From Promineifilum sp019695075 (GTDB taxonomy: Bacteria > Chloroflexota > Anaerolineae > Promineifilales > Promineifilaceae): DNA of 64,000 nt. Location of the stretch: contig JAHCIO010000016.1 in NCBI GenBank assembly GCA_026129185.1, forward strand, positions 33,675 through 97,674. Reading direction: 5' to 3'. Below the pieces are notes generated by a model. That model was not told the origin of the DNA and made no database searches. It worked only from the letters and a program-made list of their open reading frames with translations. Both the position numbers and the translations under genes were made by a program. Below, in pieces: positions 1 to 7,678 of this stretch (position 1 is its first letter; each line of letters opens with the position of its first letter).

Positions 1-1
1 C

Positions 2-445
2 TGGTGGGCGGCGCACAACAGCGACCCTGCCTCACGCTTCTATGGCTTCGACGTCTTCACCGGCCTGCCCGATGCCTGGGTGGGGCTGCCCGCGGGCACA
101 TTCACCACCCACGGCCAGGTGCCGACCTTCGACGACCCGCGCGTGGGGTTGGAGATCGGCCTGTTCCAGGACACACTCGGCCCCTTCGTCGGCCGCCACG
201 CGCTCGACCGGCGCACGGTCATCCACCTCGACGCTGACATCTACACCTCAACGCTCTACGTCCTGACGACGCTGGCCCCCAAGCTGCGCCCCGGCGATGT
301 GATCCTGTTCGACGAGTTGGGGTCGGCCTATGGCGTCAGCCACGAGTTTCGCGCGCTGGAGGACTTCACCTCGTCCTACCGCTGCCAGTACCGGTTGCTG
401 GCGGGCACGCGGCGCTATTTGCAGGCCGCCATCGAGGTGCTCTAG
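2..445 (+). CDS. Class I SAM-dependent methyltransferase, TylF/Methyltransf_24-like (5' truncated by window edge)
   Basis: The reading frame is open from base 2, so the gene begins outside the window. About 147 C-terminal residues are visible and end at TAG 443-445. The visible part starts inside a segment reading FYGFDVFTGLPDAW and continues with THGQVPTFDD, then IHLDADIYTSTLYVL and GDVILFDELG. Conserved aspartates after beta strands (HLDAD, LFDE) are typical of the TylF/Methyltransf_24 group that O-methylates sugars or small molecules, but the SAM-binding first half is missing, so the substrate cannot be read. It faces a glycosyltransferase operon tail to tail, which fits a glycan-decorating role (inference). 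Confidence 0.6.
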   Translation, partial: WWAAHNSDPASRFYGFDVFTGLPDAWVGLPAGTFTTHGQVPTFDDPRVGLEIGLFQDTLGPFVGRHALDRRTVIHLDADIYTSTLYVLTTLAPKLRPGDVILFDELGSAYGVSHEFRALEDFTSSYRCQYRLLAGTRRYLQAAIEVL

Positions 446-456
446 CGGGGCGCTAG
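442..456. terminator. Short perfect dyad between two convergent genes
   Basis: CTAGCG-GGG-CGCTAG. The TAG stop of the plus-strand methyltransferase (443-445) lies in the left arm and the TAG stop of the minus-strand glycosyltransferase (453-455) in the right arm. There is no T-tract, so intrinsic termination is uncertain. Confidence 0.35.
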
Positions 457-1925
457 GGCGCGGTCGCGTCGCGCACCAGCAGGATGTAGCGCCGCCCGCC
501 CAACGCCGGATTGTCGTAGAGCACGCGGAAGCCCAGCCCGGCATAGTGGGCCAGTTCCTCCGGCGAGCCGCCCAGCAGGGCCAGGAAGATCGTTCCGTCG
601 TTGGCCGCGGCTGTGGCCGCCAATTCGTCCGGCGTCGTTGGCTGCACGCGGATGCCCGGCGGCGCGGCCGTGGGCCGGTCGAGGTAGTACTGCAACGACT
701 GGCGCTCATAGTCAGGGATGATGTAGGCCGCCGCGCCCGGTTGATAGTTGACCAGTAGCGCCGCGGCGGCCTCGCGGCCGGTGGCAATGGGCGTCGTGTA
801 GAAGCGTTGCAGCGTCGGCCGCGCCGCGGCGATGGCGCCGACGCCGAGCGCCCCCACCAGCGCCAGCCGCGCCGCCCGCTGCCGTCCTTCGCCGCTCAAC
901 CTGCCCGCCAGCGCCCGCGCCACCTCCTCCGCGCCCACGGCGGCTAGGAAGATGCCCACCTGCGTCAGGTGAAACAGTTGCCGCGGCAGCAACCAGTAGC
1001 CGCTGAGCACTACGCCGGCCAGGATCAGGCCGCCGATGGCGACCGCGCCCAGCGGCAGGCTCAGGGCCATGACCTGGCGGCGGCGCAGTAGCGCGGCCAA
1101 CCCCAGCGCGACCAGGGCGGCGTTGACCCAGCGCCAGACGGCCGCCGCCGGCCCGGCCGAGGCGACGCCCAGCGTTGTCGTCCAGTCCAGGCCACTCAGG
1201 ATCACTGTTCGCAGCGAACCGCTGAACTGGAAAGGCTCGAAGTCATACTGGTGCTGCACGCCGAAGGTGAGATAGCCGGGCAGGAACAGCACCCCGACGA
1301 CCAGCATCACGCCGATGAAGCGCAGCAGCGCCGGCCGGTTCTCCCGCCGCGCCGGCCCCGCCAGCAGGAAATAGGCCGCGCCATTGACGGCCACAGTGGG
1401 CACGAAGGGGTGGGAATACGCGCCGATAAGTGTGACCAGGCCGAACGCCGCCCAGCGGCCGCCCGTCGGCCGGCGCAGGGCGCGGTAGAGCAGCAGGCAG
1501 GCCAGGGCGTAGAAGGTCGAGAGCGAGGCGTAGAAGCGCAGCACTTGCGCATAGCCGACGTGCAGCGGCGAGACGGTCAGCAACAGCGCCGCCAGCAGCG
1601 CCGCCGTCCGCCGGCCGGTCAGCAGCCTGGTCAGGGCGTAGAGGGCGGCGATGTTGAGCGTCGCCCAGGCGGCCGAGGGCAGCCGCAGGACAAACTCGTT
1701 GTCGTTGACGGTCGCCATCGCCCGGGTGAGGACGTAATCCAGCGGCATGGCCATGACGTGGGTGCGCTCGATGGCCACCAGACCGGCCAGCGTCGGCTGC
1801 GTGGCCGCCCAGGCCTGCCCGGCCTCGTCGAGGCGCAGCCCGGCGTCCCCCAGGCCATGCACGCGCAGGCCGAAGCCGGCCAGCAGCAGCACGACGAGAA
1901 TCCACCGCGCCAGCCGGTCGCTCAT
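453..1925 (-). CDS. Polytopic membrane glycosyltransferase, GT-C / GT39-GT83-like
   Basis: A 490-residue polytopic membrane protein. It opens with one membrane segment (ARWILVVLLLAGFGLRV) followed by RLDEAGQAWA, where the Asp-Glu pair in the first outer loop matches the catalytic acidic motif of lipid-phosphate-sugar GT-C enzymes. About ten further hydrophobic segments follow, then a soluble C-terminal domain of about 100 residues (YIIPDYERQSLQYYL onward). Family enzymes transfer sugars from polyprenyl phosphates on the outer face of the membrane. The start is set at 1925, where ATG overlaps the TGA of the upstream GT2 gene (ATGA). A longer frame upstream reads through that gene and is not credible. 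Acceptor unknown. Confidence 0.75.
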   Translation of the reverse strand: MSDRLARWILVVLLLAGFGLRVHGLGDAGLRLDEAGQAWAATQPTLAGLVAIERTHVMAMPLDYVLTRAMATVNDNEFVLRLPSAAWATLNIAALYALTRLLTGRRTAALLAALLLTVSPLHVGYAQVLRFYASLSTFYALACLLLYRALRRPTGGRWAAFGLVTLIGAYSHPFVPTVAVNGAAYFLLAGPARRENRPALLRFIGVMLVVGVLFLPGYLTFGVQHQYDFEPFQFSGSLRTVILSGLDWTTTLGVASAGPAAAVWRWVNAALVALGLAALLRRRQVMALSLPLGAVAIGGLILAGVVLSGYWLLPRQLFHLTQVGIFLAAVGAEEVARALAGRLSGEGRQRAARLALVGALGVGAIAAARPTLQRFYTTPIATGREAAAALLVNYQPGAAAYIIPDYERQSLQYYLDRPTAAPPGIRVQPTTPDELAATAAANDGTIFLALLGGSPEELAHYAGLGFRVLYDNPALGGRRYILLVRDATAP

Positions 1926-2914
1926 CGCCGCCCTCCTGTTGCTCCGGCCACCCAGGCCGGCGGCGGCGTTGTCGCCCGCCCTGTGCGCCAGCCCAGCCAC
2001 AGCCCACGCCAGTAGGCCCGCAACGCTGTGGCCTTGCCCGCCAGTAGCAGCCGCGCCGTCATCTTGAGCGCGCTGGCCAGCCGGAAGGGGACGATGAGCA
2101 GCAGCCGCGGGCCGCGGCCGTGCTTGCGAAAGTAGCGCCCGCTGCTCTGAGCCATCCAGTAGCGCTCCAGGGGGCTATCGCGGCCGCCGCTGCTGGCGCT
2201 GACGGCGTGGAGGATGTGGGCCGCGGGGCACAGGCGGATGCGCCAGCCGGCCAGCCGCGCCCGCCGGCAGTAGTCCATGTCCTCGTAGTAGAGGAAGAAC
2301 GCCTCGTCCAGCAGCCCGACCGTCTCGAAGACCTCGCGCCGCACGAGGATGCCGCAGAAGGGGGCGAAATCCACGTCGCGCGGTGCGGCCCATTGGCCGG
2401 TGTCGCGCTGCCCCTGGCCGCCATCCTTCAGGTCGAGGAAGACATTCAGGTTCGCGCCCACCGTCCAGATGCGCTCCGGCTCGGCGGCGTAATAAATCTT
2501 CGCCGTGACCAGCCCAATGAACTCCCTGCTACCATCTGCCCCTTGCGCCCCAGCTTCCTCGCGTCCTTGCGTTAACCTCTTCTCTTCCAGGGCCATGATC
2601 AGTTGGTCGAGAGCGTCCGCGGCCGGCAGGGTATCGTTGTTGAGCAGCAGCACGGCCGCCGGCGCGCCGGCCAGCACGTGGCGCAGCCCGGCATTGTAGC
2701 CGCCGGCGAAGCCCAGATTCTGCGGCAGCCGCAGTACCTCCACGGCCGGGAAGCGCCCGGCCACGGCCTCGGCCAGCGGCGGCGCGCTGCCGTTGTCTAC
2801 CAGCACGACGCGGCCGGGCGGCGTGCGCAGCGCGGCGACGCTGGCCAGGCAATCGAGCGTCTTGTCGAGCTGGTTCCAGGCGACGATGACGATGGCGATG
2901 GCGTCGGCGTTCAT
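1922..2914 (-). CDS. GT2 family glycosyltransferase (rhamnosyltransferase-like)
   Basis: 330 residues with a GT-A fold. It has the N-terminal nucleotide-sugar strand IVIVAWNQ, then VVLVDNGSA, LLLNNDTLP (acidic NDP-metal site) and YYEDMDYCRRARLAGW (acidic catalytic region), with a membrane-associating C-terminus. This layout matches rhamnosyltransferase-type GT2 enzymes of O-antigen or exopolysaccharide synthesis. Start and stop both overlap neighbours by 4 bp, so it is co-translated between another GT2 and the GT-C protein. Oddity: between IMALEE and FIGLVTAKIYY there is an extra stretch of about 20 residues encoded by bases 2527-2590, which belongs in part to the AACGCAAGGACGC repeat family. 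It looks like a repeat inserted in frame into a loop. Confidence 0.85.
   Translation of the reverse strand: MNADAIAIVIVAWNQLDKTLDCLASVAALRTPPGRVVLVDNGSAPPLAEAVAGRFPAVEVLRLPQNLGFAGGYNAGLRHVLAGAPAAVLLLNNDTLPAADALDQLIMALEEKRLTQGREEAGAQGADGSREFIGLVTAKIYYAAEPERIWTVGANLNVFLDLKDGGQGQRDTGQWAAPRDVDFAPFCGILVRREVFETVGLLDEAFFLYYEDMDYCRRARLAGWRIRLCPAAHILHAVSASSGGRDSPLERYWMAQSSGRYFRKHGRGPRLLLIVPFRLASALKMTARLLLAGKATALRAYWRGLWLGWRTGRATTPPPAWVAGATGGRR
2555..2588. repeat. AACGCAAGGACGC-type repeat inside a GT2 coding sequence
   Basis: The plus strand reads cgtccttgcgttaacctctt, the same 9-bp-periodic text seen at 12310-12392, 44877-44903 and 62487-62583. Here it is read in frame as part of a glycosyltransferase loop. 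Confidence 0.7.
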
Positions 2915-3816
2915 GGCAGGGTGGCGAAGCCGCTATCGATGGCCCGCGCCGCGCCGAAGCAGTAGAGCATCTTGCTGGCGTAGACGACGGGCAGGCTGGG
3001 CCAATGACGCCACAAGGCGCGCTTGGCATAGACGCTGGCGGTGATGCGCGCGGCGATGAGCGGCGACAGCAGCCGCCACCAGGCCGCGCGACGCGCCCCG
3101 GCCGGCGTGCCGAACTCCTCCGGGTAGCGCAGCCGCACGCGGATGGCGTTGTGGCCCAGGTTGCGCCAGTGGCGGGCCACGTCGGCGCGGGTGGTGCGTG
3201 CCGGGCTGTGGGCGACGACGGCCGCCGGGTCGAACCATAGCCGGTAGCCGGCGCGGCGGATGCGGATAGTCCAGTCGGCGTCTTCGGCCGCCGCGCCGGG
3301 GAAGGATTCGTCCATGCCACCCACGGCGGCAAAGACCTCGCGCCGTAGGCTCAGGTTCAGCGTCGGCAGCAGGACACGCGGCCCGGCCGGCAACTGGGGA
3401 ATGAACTCGTGGAACATGGATACGTTGTCACTCTGCGCCCAGTAGTTGCTGCCGGCCAGGGCCACCGCGCCGCCGACCACTTGCTCCCCGGCCGCGTGGC
3501 GGGCGCGATGGGTGGCCAGCCAGTCGGGGCGGGGGATGCAGTCGGCATCAAGCAGCAGCAACAACTCGCCCGTGGCCGCGGCCAGGCCCAGGTTGCGCGC
3601 CCGCGCGGCGCAGACCGGCGCGCCGGTGTCGATGAAGCGCATAACCCCTCCCCCTGGCCTGCTCCCGGAGGGCGGGGGAAGGGCGCTCAGCGCGCCGGCC
3701 TCGTCCCGGCCGACGACGATGACTTCGTCCGGCAGTTCCGTGCCCGCGGCGACGGCTCGCAACGCCCGGCCCAGCGTCGGCGCGTTCAGGCTGGGGATGA
3801 TGACCGAGGCGCTCAC
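2911..3816 (-). CDS. GT2 family glycosyltransferase
   Basis: 301 residues, GTG start at 3816, one base after the rlmI stop. GT-A motifs are SVIIPSLNA at the N-terminus, CAARARNLGLAAATGELLLLLDADCIP (split over residues 68-95; the DAD metal motif is clear) and AAEDADWTIRIRRAGYRLWF as the acceptor/base region. The C-terminal third has hydrophobic patches suggesting membrane association. It likely adds a sugar to a cell-surface glycan together with the overlapping GT2 and GT-C genes. A proline/glycine-rich insert (LPPPSGSRPGGG) between the nucleotide-binding strand and the next strand is encoded by a C-rich/G-rich inverted repeat and looks like an in-frame repeat insertion. Confidence 0.82.
   Translation of the reverse strand: MSASVIIPSLNAPTLGRALRAVAAGTELPDEVIVVGRDEAGALSALPPPSGSRPGGGVMRFIDTGAPVCAARARNLGLAAATGELLLLLDADCIPRPDWLATHRARHAAGEQVVGGAVALAGSNYWAQSDNVSMFHEFIPQLPAGPRVLLPTLNLSLRREVFAAVGGMDESFPGAAAEDADWTIRIRRAGYRLWFDPAAVVAHSPARTTRADVARHWRNLGHNAIRVRLRYPEEFGTPAGARRAAWWRLLSPLIAARITASVYAKRALWRHWPSLPVVYASKMLYCFGAARAIDSGFATLP
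3644..3684. repeat. C-rich/G-rich inverted repeat within GT2 gene
   Basis: Arms ccccctccccctgg-like and cggagggcgggggaa flank a short loop. It encodes the Pro/Gly-rich loop of the GT2 protein and has the look of the C-tract/G-tract palindromes common between Chloroflexota genes. Confidence 0.5.
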
Positions 3817-3817
3817 G

Positions 3818-5080
3818 TCACCACACCCGGCCCAGCAGCCCTTTCAGATAGGCCGATTCGGGGAACGACAGTAGCACGGGGTGGTCGGCGGCCTGCCCCA
3901 GGGGTTGCACGATCTGCACGTCCCGCCCGGCATCGACGGCCGCGCCAAAGACGACCTTTTGGAAAAGATCGGCCGAGACCAGCCCGGAACAGGAGAACGT
4001 CGCCAGCAGCCCGCCCGGCCGCAGCAGCCGCAGCGCCAGCCAGTTGAGGTCCTTGTAGCCGCGGCAGGCGCGCTCGACCTGCCCCTGGTTGTGGGCGAAC
4101 TTGGGCGGGTCGAGGACGACGACATCGAACTGCCGGCCCGTCTCGCGATAGTAGCGCAGCACCTCGAAGGCGTCGCCGGCGATCAGTTCGTCGTCGGGCC
4201 GGTCGAAGCCGTTGAGGGCCATGTTGCGCTCGGCTGCCTCCAGCGCCGGCGCGGAGCTATCGACCTGGGTGATGCGCGCCGCCCCGGCCGCGGCGGCATA
4301 GACGCCGAACGCGCCGGTATAGGCGAAGACGTTCAGCACCTCGCGCCCGGCCAGCAGCACCGGCCGGCCGACGGCGGCGCGGTTGTCGCGCTGGTCGAGG
4401 TAGAAGCCCGTTTTATGTCCGCGCCAGACATCAACGAGGAAGGCGTGGCCGTTCTCGTGGATGGTCATCTCCGGCGGCGGGGGCTGGCCGTGGCGCGGCT
4501 CGACCAGCAGCCGCAGCCCCTCCTTACCGCGCACGTCCACGTCCGACCGCTCCAGAATGCCCGCCGGCCGCAGTAGCCCCGCCAGTTGCTCCGCCAGCAT
4601 CGTCTTGCGCCGGTCGATGCCCAGCGTCAGGCATTGCATGACCAGCGTGTCGCCGTAGCGATCGACGACGAGGCCGGGCAGGCCGTCGGACTCGGCGTTG
4701 ACGAGGCGGTAGGCGGTGGTGGGGGAGGCAGGAGCGGGGGAGCGGGGGAGCAGGGGTGCAGGGGAGATAAGAGCGTCGTCGGCGGAGAGGCCGAGGGCGG
4801 CGCGGGCGGCAATGGCGCGCTCCAGGCGGCGGCCCCAGAAGGCGTCGTCGATTGGCTCGGCCGGGTCCCAGGAGAGAATCCGGGCGACGATCTGCGACCT
4901 GGGGTTGAAGGTCGCCGTGGCCAGGGCGTGGCCGTGCTCGTCGGTGATGGCGACCAGGTCGCCCGGCTGCGGGTCGCCGTGCAGACGGCCGACCGCGCCG
5001 GAGAAGACCCACGGATGATGGTTGTGAACCGGCTTATCGCGGCCCGGCTTGAGTTGGAGGCTGGCGGTTGGCGTTTGCAT
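3818..5080 (-). CDS. rlmI: 23S rRNA m5C methyltransferase RlmI-like (PUA + SAM methyltransferase)
   Basis: 420 residues. An N-terminal PUA domain (LKPGRDKPVHNHHPWVFSGA) is followed by the RlmI central domain (RLVNAESDGLPGLVVDRYGD) and a Rossmann methyltransferase domain with the SAM strand VLNVFAYTGAFGVYAAAAGA. VVLDPPKFA and FSCSGL carry the catalytic-loop and cysteine motifs of RNA m5C methyltransferases. In E. coli RlmI modifies C1962 of 23S rRNA. It is the first gene of a tight minus-strand operon with three glycosyltransferases, an odd pairing. Between PUA and RlmI domains sits a low-complexity SPAPLLPRSPAPASP stretch encoded by a G-rich tandem repeat (4725-4766). Function confident, exact site inferred. 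Confidence 0.88.
   Translation of the reverse strand: MQTPTASLQLKPGRDKPVHNHHPWVFSGAVGRLHGDPQPGDLVAITDEHGHALATATFNPRSQIVARILSWDPAEPIDDAFWGRRLERAIAARAALGLSADDALISPAPLLPRSPAPASPTTAYRLVNAESDGLPGLVVDRYGDTLVMQCLTLGIDRRKTMLAEQLAGLLRPAGILERSDVDVRGKEGLRLLVEPRHGQPPPPEMTIHENGHAFLVDVWRGHKTGFYLDQRDNRAAVGRPVLLAGREVLNVFAYTGAFGVYAAAAGAARITQVDSSAPALEAAERNMALNGFDRPDDELIAGDAFEVLRYYRETGRQFDVVVLDPPKFAHNQGQVERACRGYKDLNWLALRLLRPGGLLATFSCSGLVSADLFQKVVFGAAVDAGRDVQIVQPLGQAADHPVLLSFPESAYLKGLLGRVW
4725..4766. repeat. G-rich 9-10-bp-periodic tandem repeat inside rlmI
   Basis: Units of gggggagcnggggagca type, read in frame as the SPAPLLPRSPAP linker. Such units are normally intergenic in this kind of genome. Confidence 0.65.
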
Positions 5081-5087
5081 GGGGAAG

Positions 5088-5250
5088 TGGATAGTGGACA
5101 GTAGGTCAGTGGTCAGTAGGTCAGTGGGTCAGTAGGTCAGTGGGTCAAGTGGTCTGGTCGGTCGTCTGTGGTCTGTGGTCTGTCGTCTATCGTCTGTCGT
5201 CGGCGGTCGGCGGTCGGCGGTCGGCGGTCAGCGGTCAGCGGTCAGCGGTC
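5088..5250. repeat. GGTCAGTnGGTCAGT / CGGTCGGCGGTC tandem repeat tract
   Basis: An intergenic tract of about 160 bp made of shifting 7-10-bp units: ggtcagtgggtcagtaggtc, then ggtctgtggtctgtcgtcta, then cggtcggcggtcggcggtca. The last units run into the 3' end of the DMT exporter gene. The same unit types recur at 7092-7180 and in short form at 51662-51684. It fills the whole gap between two minus-strand genes. Confidence 0.85.
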
Positions 5251-6195
5251 CGCAGGCAACGTCGCCGCCGCCGCCGCCCGCGGCCGCGCCGGCCAGAGTT
5301 GCGAGACGAGGATGCCGGCCAGCATCAGGGCGCAGCCGAGGAGGGCGCGGGCGGTCAGTTGTTCGCCCAACAGCAGCCAGCCGCCCAGCACGGCAAAGAC
5401 GGACTCCATGCTCATCAGGATGGCCGCATCGGCCGGCGGGGCGTGGCGCTGGCCGACGACTTGCAACGTGTAGCCGATGCCGACGGAGCAGACGCCGGTG
5501 TAGAGAATGGCCGGCGCGGCGGCGCGCAGCCCGGCCAGCGTTGTCGTTTCCAACACCAGCGCGGCCAGCCCGCTGAGCGCGGCGCAGACCATGAACTGGG
5601 TGAAGGCGAGTTTGATGGGATCGTGGCCGGGCGAAAAATGGCCCAGCAGAAGCATATGCACGGCCCACACGAACGCGCCCAGGAGCACCAGAAAGTCGCC
5701 CAGGCCCATGCGAAATGCGCCCTGCATGGTCAGGAAGTACAGCCCGACCGCGGCCAGCAGCGCCCCGGCCCACGTCGCCGCCGGCGCGCGCCGCCCCAAC
5801 GCCAGCCCCAGCAGGGGCACGATGACCACGTAGAGGCTGGTGATGAAGCCGCCCTTGCCGGCCGTCGTGCGCGCCACGCCGAGCTGTTGCAGCGTTGCCC
5901 CGGCGAACAGGGCCACGCCGACGAGGATGCCGGCCAGGTGGCGGCGGCTCAGCCGCCGTCGTTCGCTCGGCGGCGGTTGCCGACCGGCGGCCAACGCCGC
6001 TGGACGACGCTTGCGCTCGCCCGCCACGATGATCGGCAGGAGCACCAGCCCGCCGATGAAGAAGCGGATCGACGTGAAGGCCATCGACCCGATGTGTTCC
6101 ACGCCGGTGCGCTGGGCCACGAAGGCAAAGCCCCAGATGAAGGCGGCCAGCAACAGCAGCAGGTCGGAACGCAGGCGCAACGGGTCGGAATGCAT
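5242..6195 (-). CDS. DMT-superfamily (EamA) metabolite exporter
   Basis: 317 residues with ten predicted membrane segments arranged as two EamA repeats. The first begins LLLLAAFIWGFAFVAQRTGV and the second AGALLAAVGLYFLTMQGAF. EamA carriers export amino acids or other small metabolites by proton antiport, and the substrate cannot be told here. The last few codons (ATLPADR) lie at the edge of the tandem-repeat tract. A TACAAT -10 box lies only 7 nt upstream of the ATG, so the mRNA is probably leaderless. Stands alone, transcribed away from the hydrolase upstream gap. Confidence 0.8.
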   Translation of the reverse strand: MHSDPLRLRSDLLLLLAAFIWGFAFVAQRTGVEHIGSMAFTSIRFFIGGLVLLPIIVAGERKRRPAALAAGRQPPPSERRRLSRRHLAGILVGVALFAGATLQQLGVARTTAGKGGFITSLYVVIVPLLGLALGRRAPAATWAGALLAAVGLYFLTMQGAFRMGLGDFLVLLGAFVWAVHMLLLGHFSPGHDPIKLAFTQFMVCAALSGLAALVLETTTLAGLRAAAPAILYTGVCSVGIGYTLQVVGQRHAPPADAAILMSMESVFAVLGGWLLLGEQLTARALLGCALMLAGILVSQLWPARPRAAAAATLPADR

Positions 6196-6202
6196 AGGCC
6201 CA

Positions 6203-6208
6203 ATTGTA
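6203..6208 (-). promoter_or_regulatory. -10 box TACAAT, 7 nt before DMT exporter start
   Basis: ATTGTA on the plus strand. The expected transcription start falls at or within a base of the ATG (6195), so no leader or ribosome binding site is possible. No good -35 element is visible. Confidence 0.45.
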
Positions 6209-6228
6209 GCCGCTCCGGCGCGGTCGGG

Positions 6229-7086
6229 TTAGGGCTGCGCCTGAAAGCGGCTGATGAGCGCCGCGTTGACCGCCGCCGCGGCCTCGTGCTGGAGCCAGTG
6301 AGTGTTGTCCGGGAAGGCCAGCAGCTCGCCATCATCGCACAGGGCGGCGCTCTCCTCGGCCATGACGGCGCGCAGGGCGAAGTCCTGCATGCCCCACAGG
6401 ACGGTCGTGGGCACGACGACGCGCGGCGAGGGCACGTCGGCCGGCGGACGCCGCACCAGGGCGCGATACCAGTTGAGCATCGTCGTCATGGCCCGCGGAC
6501 GCGACCAGGCCCGGCGGTATTCCTCCAGATCGGCGTCGCTGAACGTGCCGGGCAGGCTGGTCTCTCGCAACGTGCGCGCCAGCGGCTGCCAGTCGTTGGC
6601 CCCCATCAGCAGTTCCGGCAGTCCCGGCAACTGGAAGAAGAAGGCGTAGAGGCTGCGCGACATCTGCGCCGGGTCGGTGGTGACGTGCCGGCGCATGACC
6701 GCGGGGTGGGGGACGTTGAGGATGGCCAGCCGCTGCACCCGGTGCGGGGCGATCAGCGCCACCCACCAGGCGACCATCGCCCCCCAGTCGTGGCCGACCA
6801 GGTAGACGCGCTCCCGGCCGCTGGCGTCGATCAGGCCCAGGGCGTCGTTGGCCAGCGCGTCGAGCGAGTAGGCCGACAACGCGCGCGGTCGGTCGCTGAG
6901 GTTATAGCCGCGCTGGTCGGGGGCCAGGACGCGAAAGCCGGCCGCGGCCAGCGCCGGAATCTGCCGCCGCCAGCCATACCAGAACTCCGGGAAGCCGTGG
7001 AGCAACAGGACGACCGGGCCATCCTCCGGGCCGTCGAGCACGGTGTGGAGGGTGATGCCGTTGGTGGGGATGAGGCGGTGGAGCAT
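6229..7086 (-). CDS. Alpha/beta hydrolase, epoxide hydrolase / haloalkane dehalogenase-like
   Basis: 285 residues. The fold is marked by the oxyanion motif LLLHGFPEFWYGW (about residues 28-40), the nucleophile elbow VGHDWGAMVAWW with an aspartate nucleophile (not serine), and the late histidine in FPDNTHWLQHEAA. Asp as nucleophile plus HGFPE is the pattern of soluble epoxide hydrolases and fluoroacetate/haloalkane dehalogenases. A lid region with two tyrosines (LYAFFFQLPG; LEEYRRAWS) supports the epoxide hydrolase side. Cytoplasmic, single gene. The substrate is unknown. Confidence 0.82.
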   Translation of the reverse strand: MLHRLIPTNGITLHTVLDGPEDGPVVLLLHGFPEFWYGWRRQIPALAAAGFRVLAPDQRGYNLSDRPRALSAYSLDALANDALGLIDASGRERVYLVGHDWGAMVAWWVALIAPHRVQRLAILNVPHPAVMRRHVTTDPAQMSRSLYAFFFQLPGLPELLMGANDWQPLARTLRETSLPGTFSDADLEEYRRAWSRPRAMTTMLNWYRALVRRPPADVPSPRVVVPTTVLWGMQDFALRAVMAEESAALCDDGELLAFPDNTHWLQHEAAAAVNAALISRFQAQP

Positions 7087-7091
7087 GGGAT

Positions 7092-7180
7092 TTAGTGGAC
7101 AGTGGTCAGTAGGTCAGTAGGTCAGTGGTCTGTCGTCGGCGGTCGGCGGTCGTCTGTCGGCGGTCGTCTGTCGGCGGTCA
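7092..7180. repeat. GGTCAGTAGGTCAGT / GGCGGTCGTCTGTC tandem repeat tract
   Basis: Second large copy of the repeat seen at 5088-5250. It fills the gap between the mogA stop and the hydrolase start and runs into the last mogA codons. Confidence 0.85.
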
Positions 7181-7678
7181 GATTTCGCGGTGTCCCTGCC
7201 CGCTCTCCGGCCGGGCCGTCAGCAGGTCGAGGGCATGGGGCAGGACGGGCAGGAGCACATCGAGGTTCTCGCGCACGGCCCTGGGGTTGCCGGGCAGGTT
7301 GATGATCAGTGTCTGGCCGCGCAGCCCGGCCACGCCGCGCGACAGCATGGCGTGGCGAGTCACGCGCAGGCTCTCGGCCCGCAGCGCCTCGGCGATGCCC
7401 GGCGCGTCGCGCTCGATGACCGCCCGCGTGGCCTCCGGGGTCACGTCGCGCGGGGCGAAGCCGGTGCCGCCGCTGGTCAGCACCAATTCCAGCCCGTCGT
7501 CACACCACTGGCGCAGCGTCCGCACGATGGCATCGAAGTCGTCGGGAATGACCGCCTGCCGCTCGATGGGCCAGCCGGTGGCCGTGGTGACGCCCGCGGC
7601 CGCCGCCGGCCCACTCTCGTCCACGTAGTCGCCGGCTGCGGCGCGGTCGCTGATGGTCAGGATGCCGACCCGCCTCAT
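7178..7678 (-). CDS. mogA: Molybdopterin adenylyltransferase-like protein (MogA/MoaB)
   Basis: 166 residues, MoCF-binding fold throughout: MRRVGILTISDRAAAGDY at the N-terminus, VLTSGGTGFAPRDVTPEA as the molybdopterin-binding loop, and LPGNPRAVRENLDVLLPVLPHAL at the end. The enzyme adenylylates molybdopterin before metal insertion. The start at 7678 is fixed by the ATGA overlap with the stop of the PHP/AlbA-like gene. A start 11 codons earlier would run through that gene. Hexapeptide details that separate MogA from MoaB are not decisive, so the symbol is a best guess. Confidence 0.85.
   Translation of the reverse strand: MRRVGILTISDRAAAGDYVDESGPAAAAGVTTATGWPIERQAVIPDDFDAIVRTLRQWCDDGLELVLTSGGTGFAPRDVTPEATRAVIERDAPGIAEALRAESLRVTRHAMLSRGVAGLRGQTLIINLPGNPRAVRENLDVLLPVLPHALDLLTARPESGQGHREI

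Noticed and set aside
5088..5250. Tandem repeats considered as a CRISPR array
   Set aside because: Units are 7-10 bp, contiguous and shifting, with no spacers and no cas genes in the window.
5140..7095. A 651-codon plus-strand open frame across the DMT exporter and hydrolase genes
   Set aside because: It is antisense to two genes with clear families, its protein is Arg/Gln/Gly-rich without any domain, and it begins in a tandem repeat. High GC gives long spurious frames.
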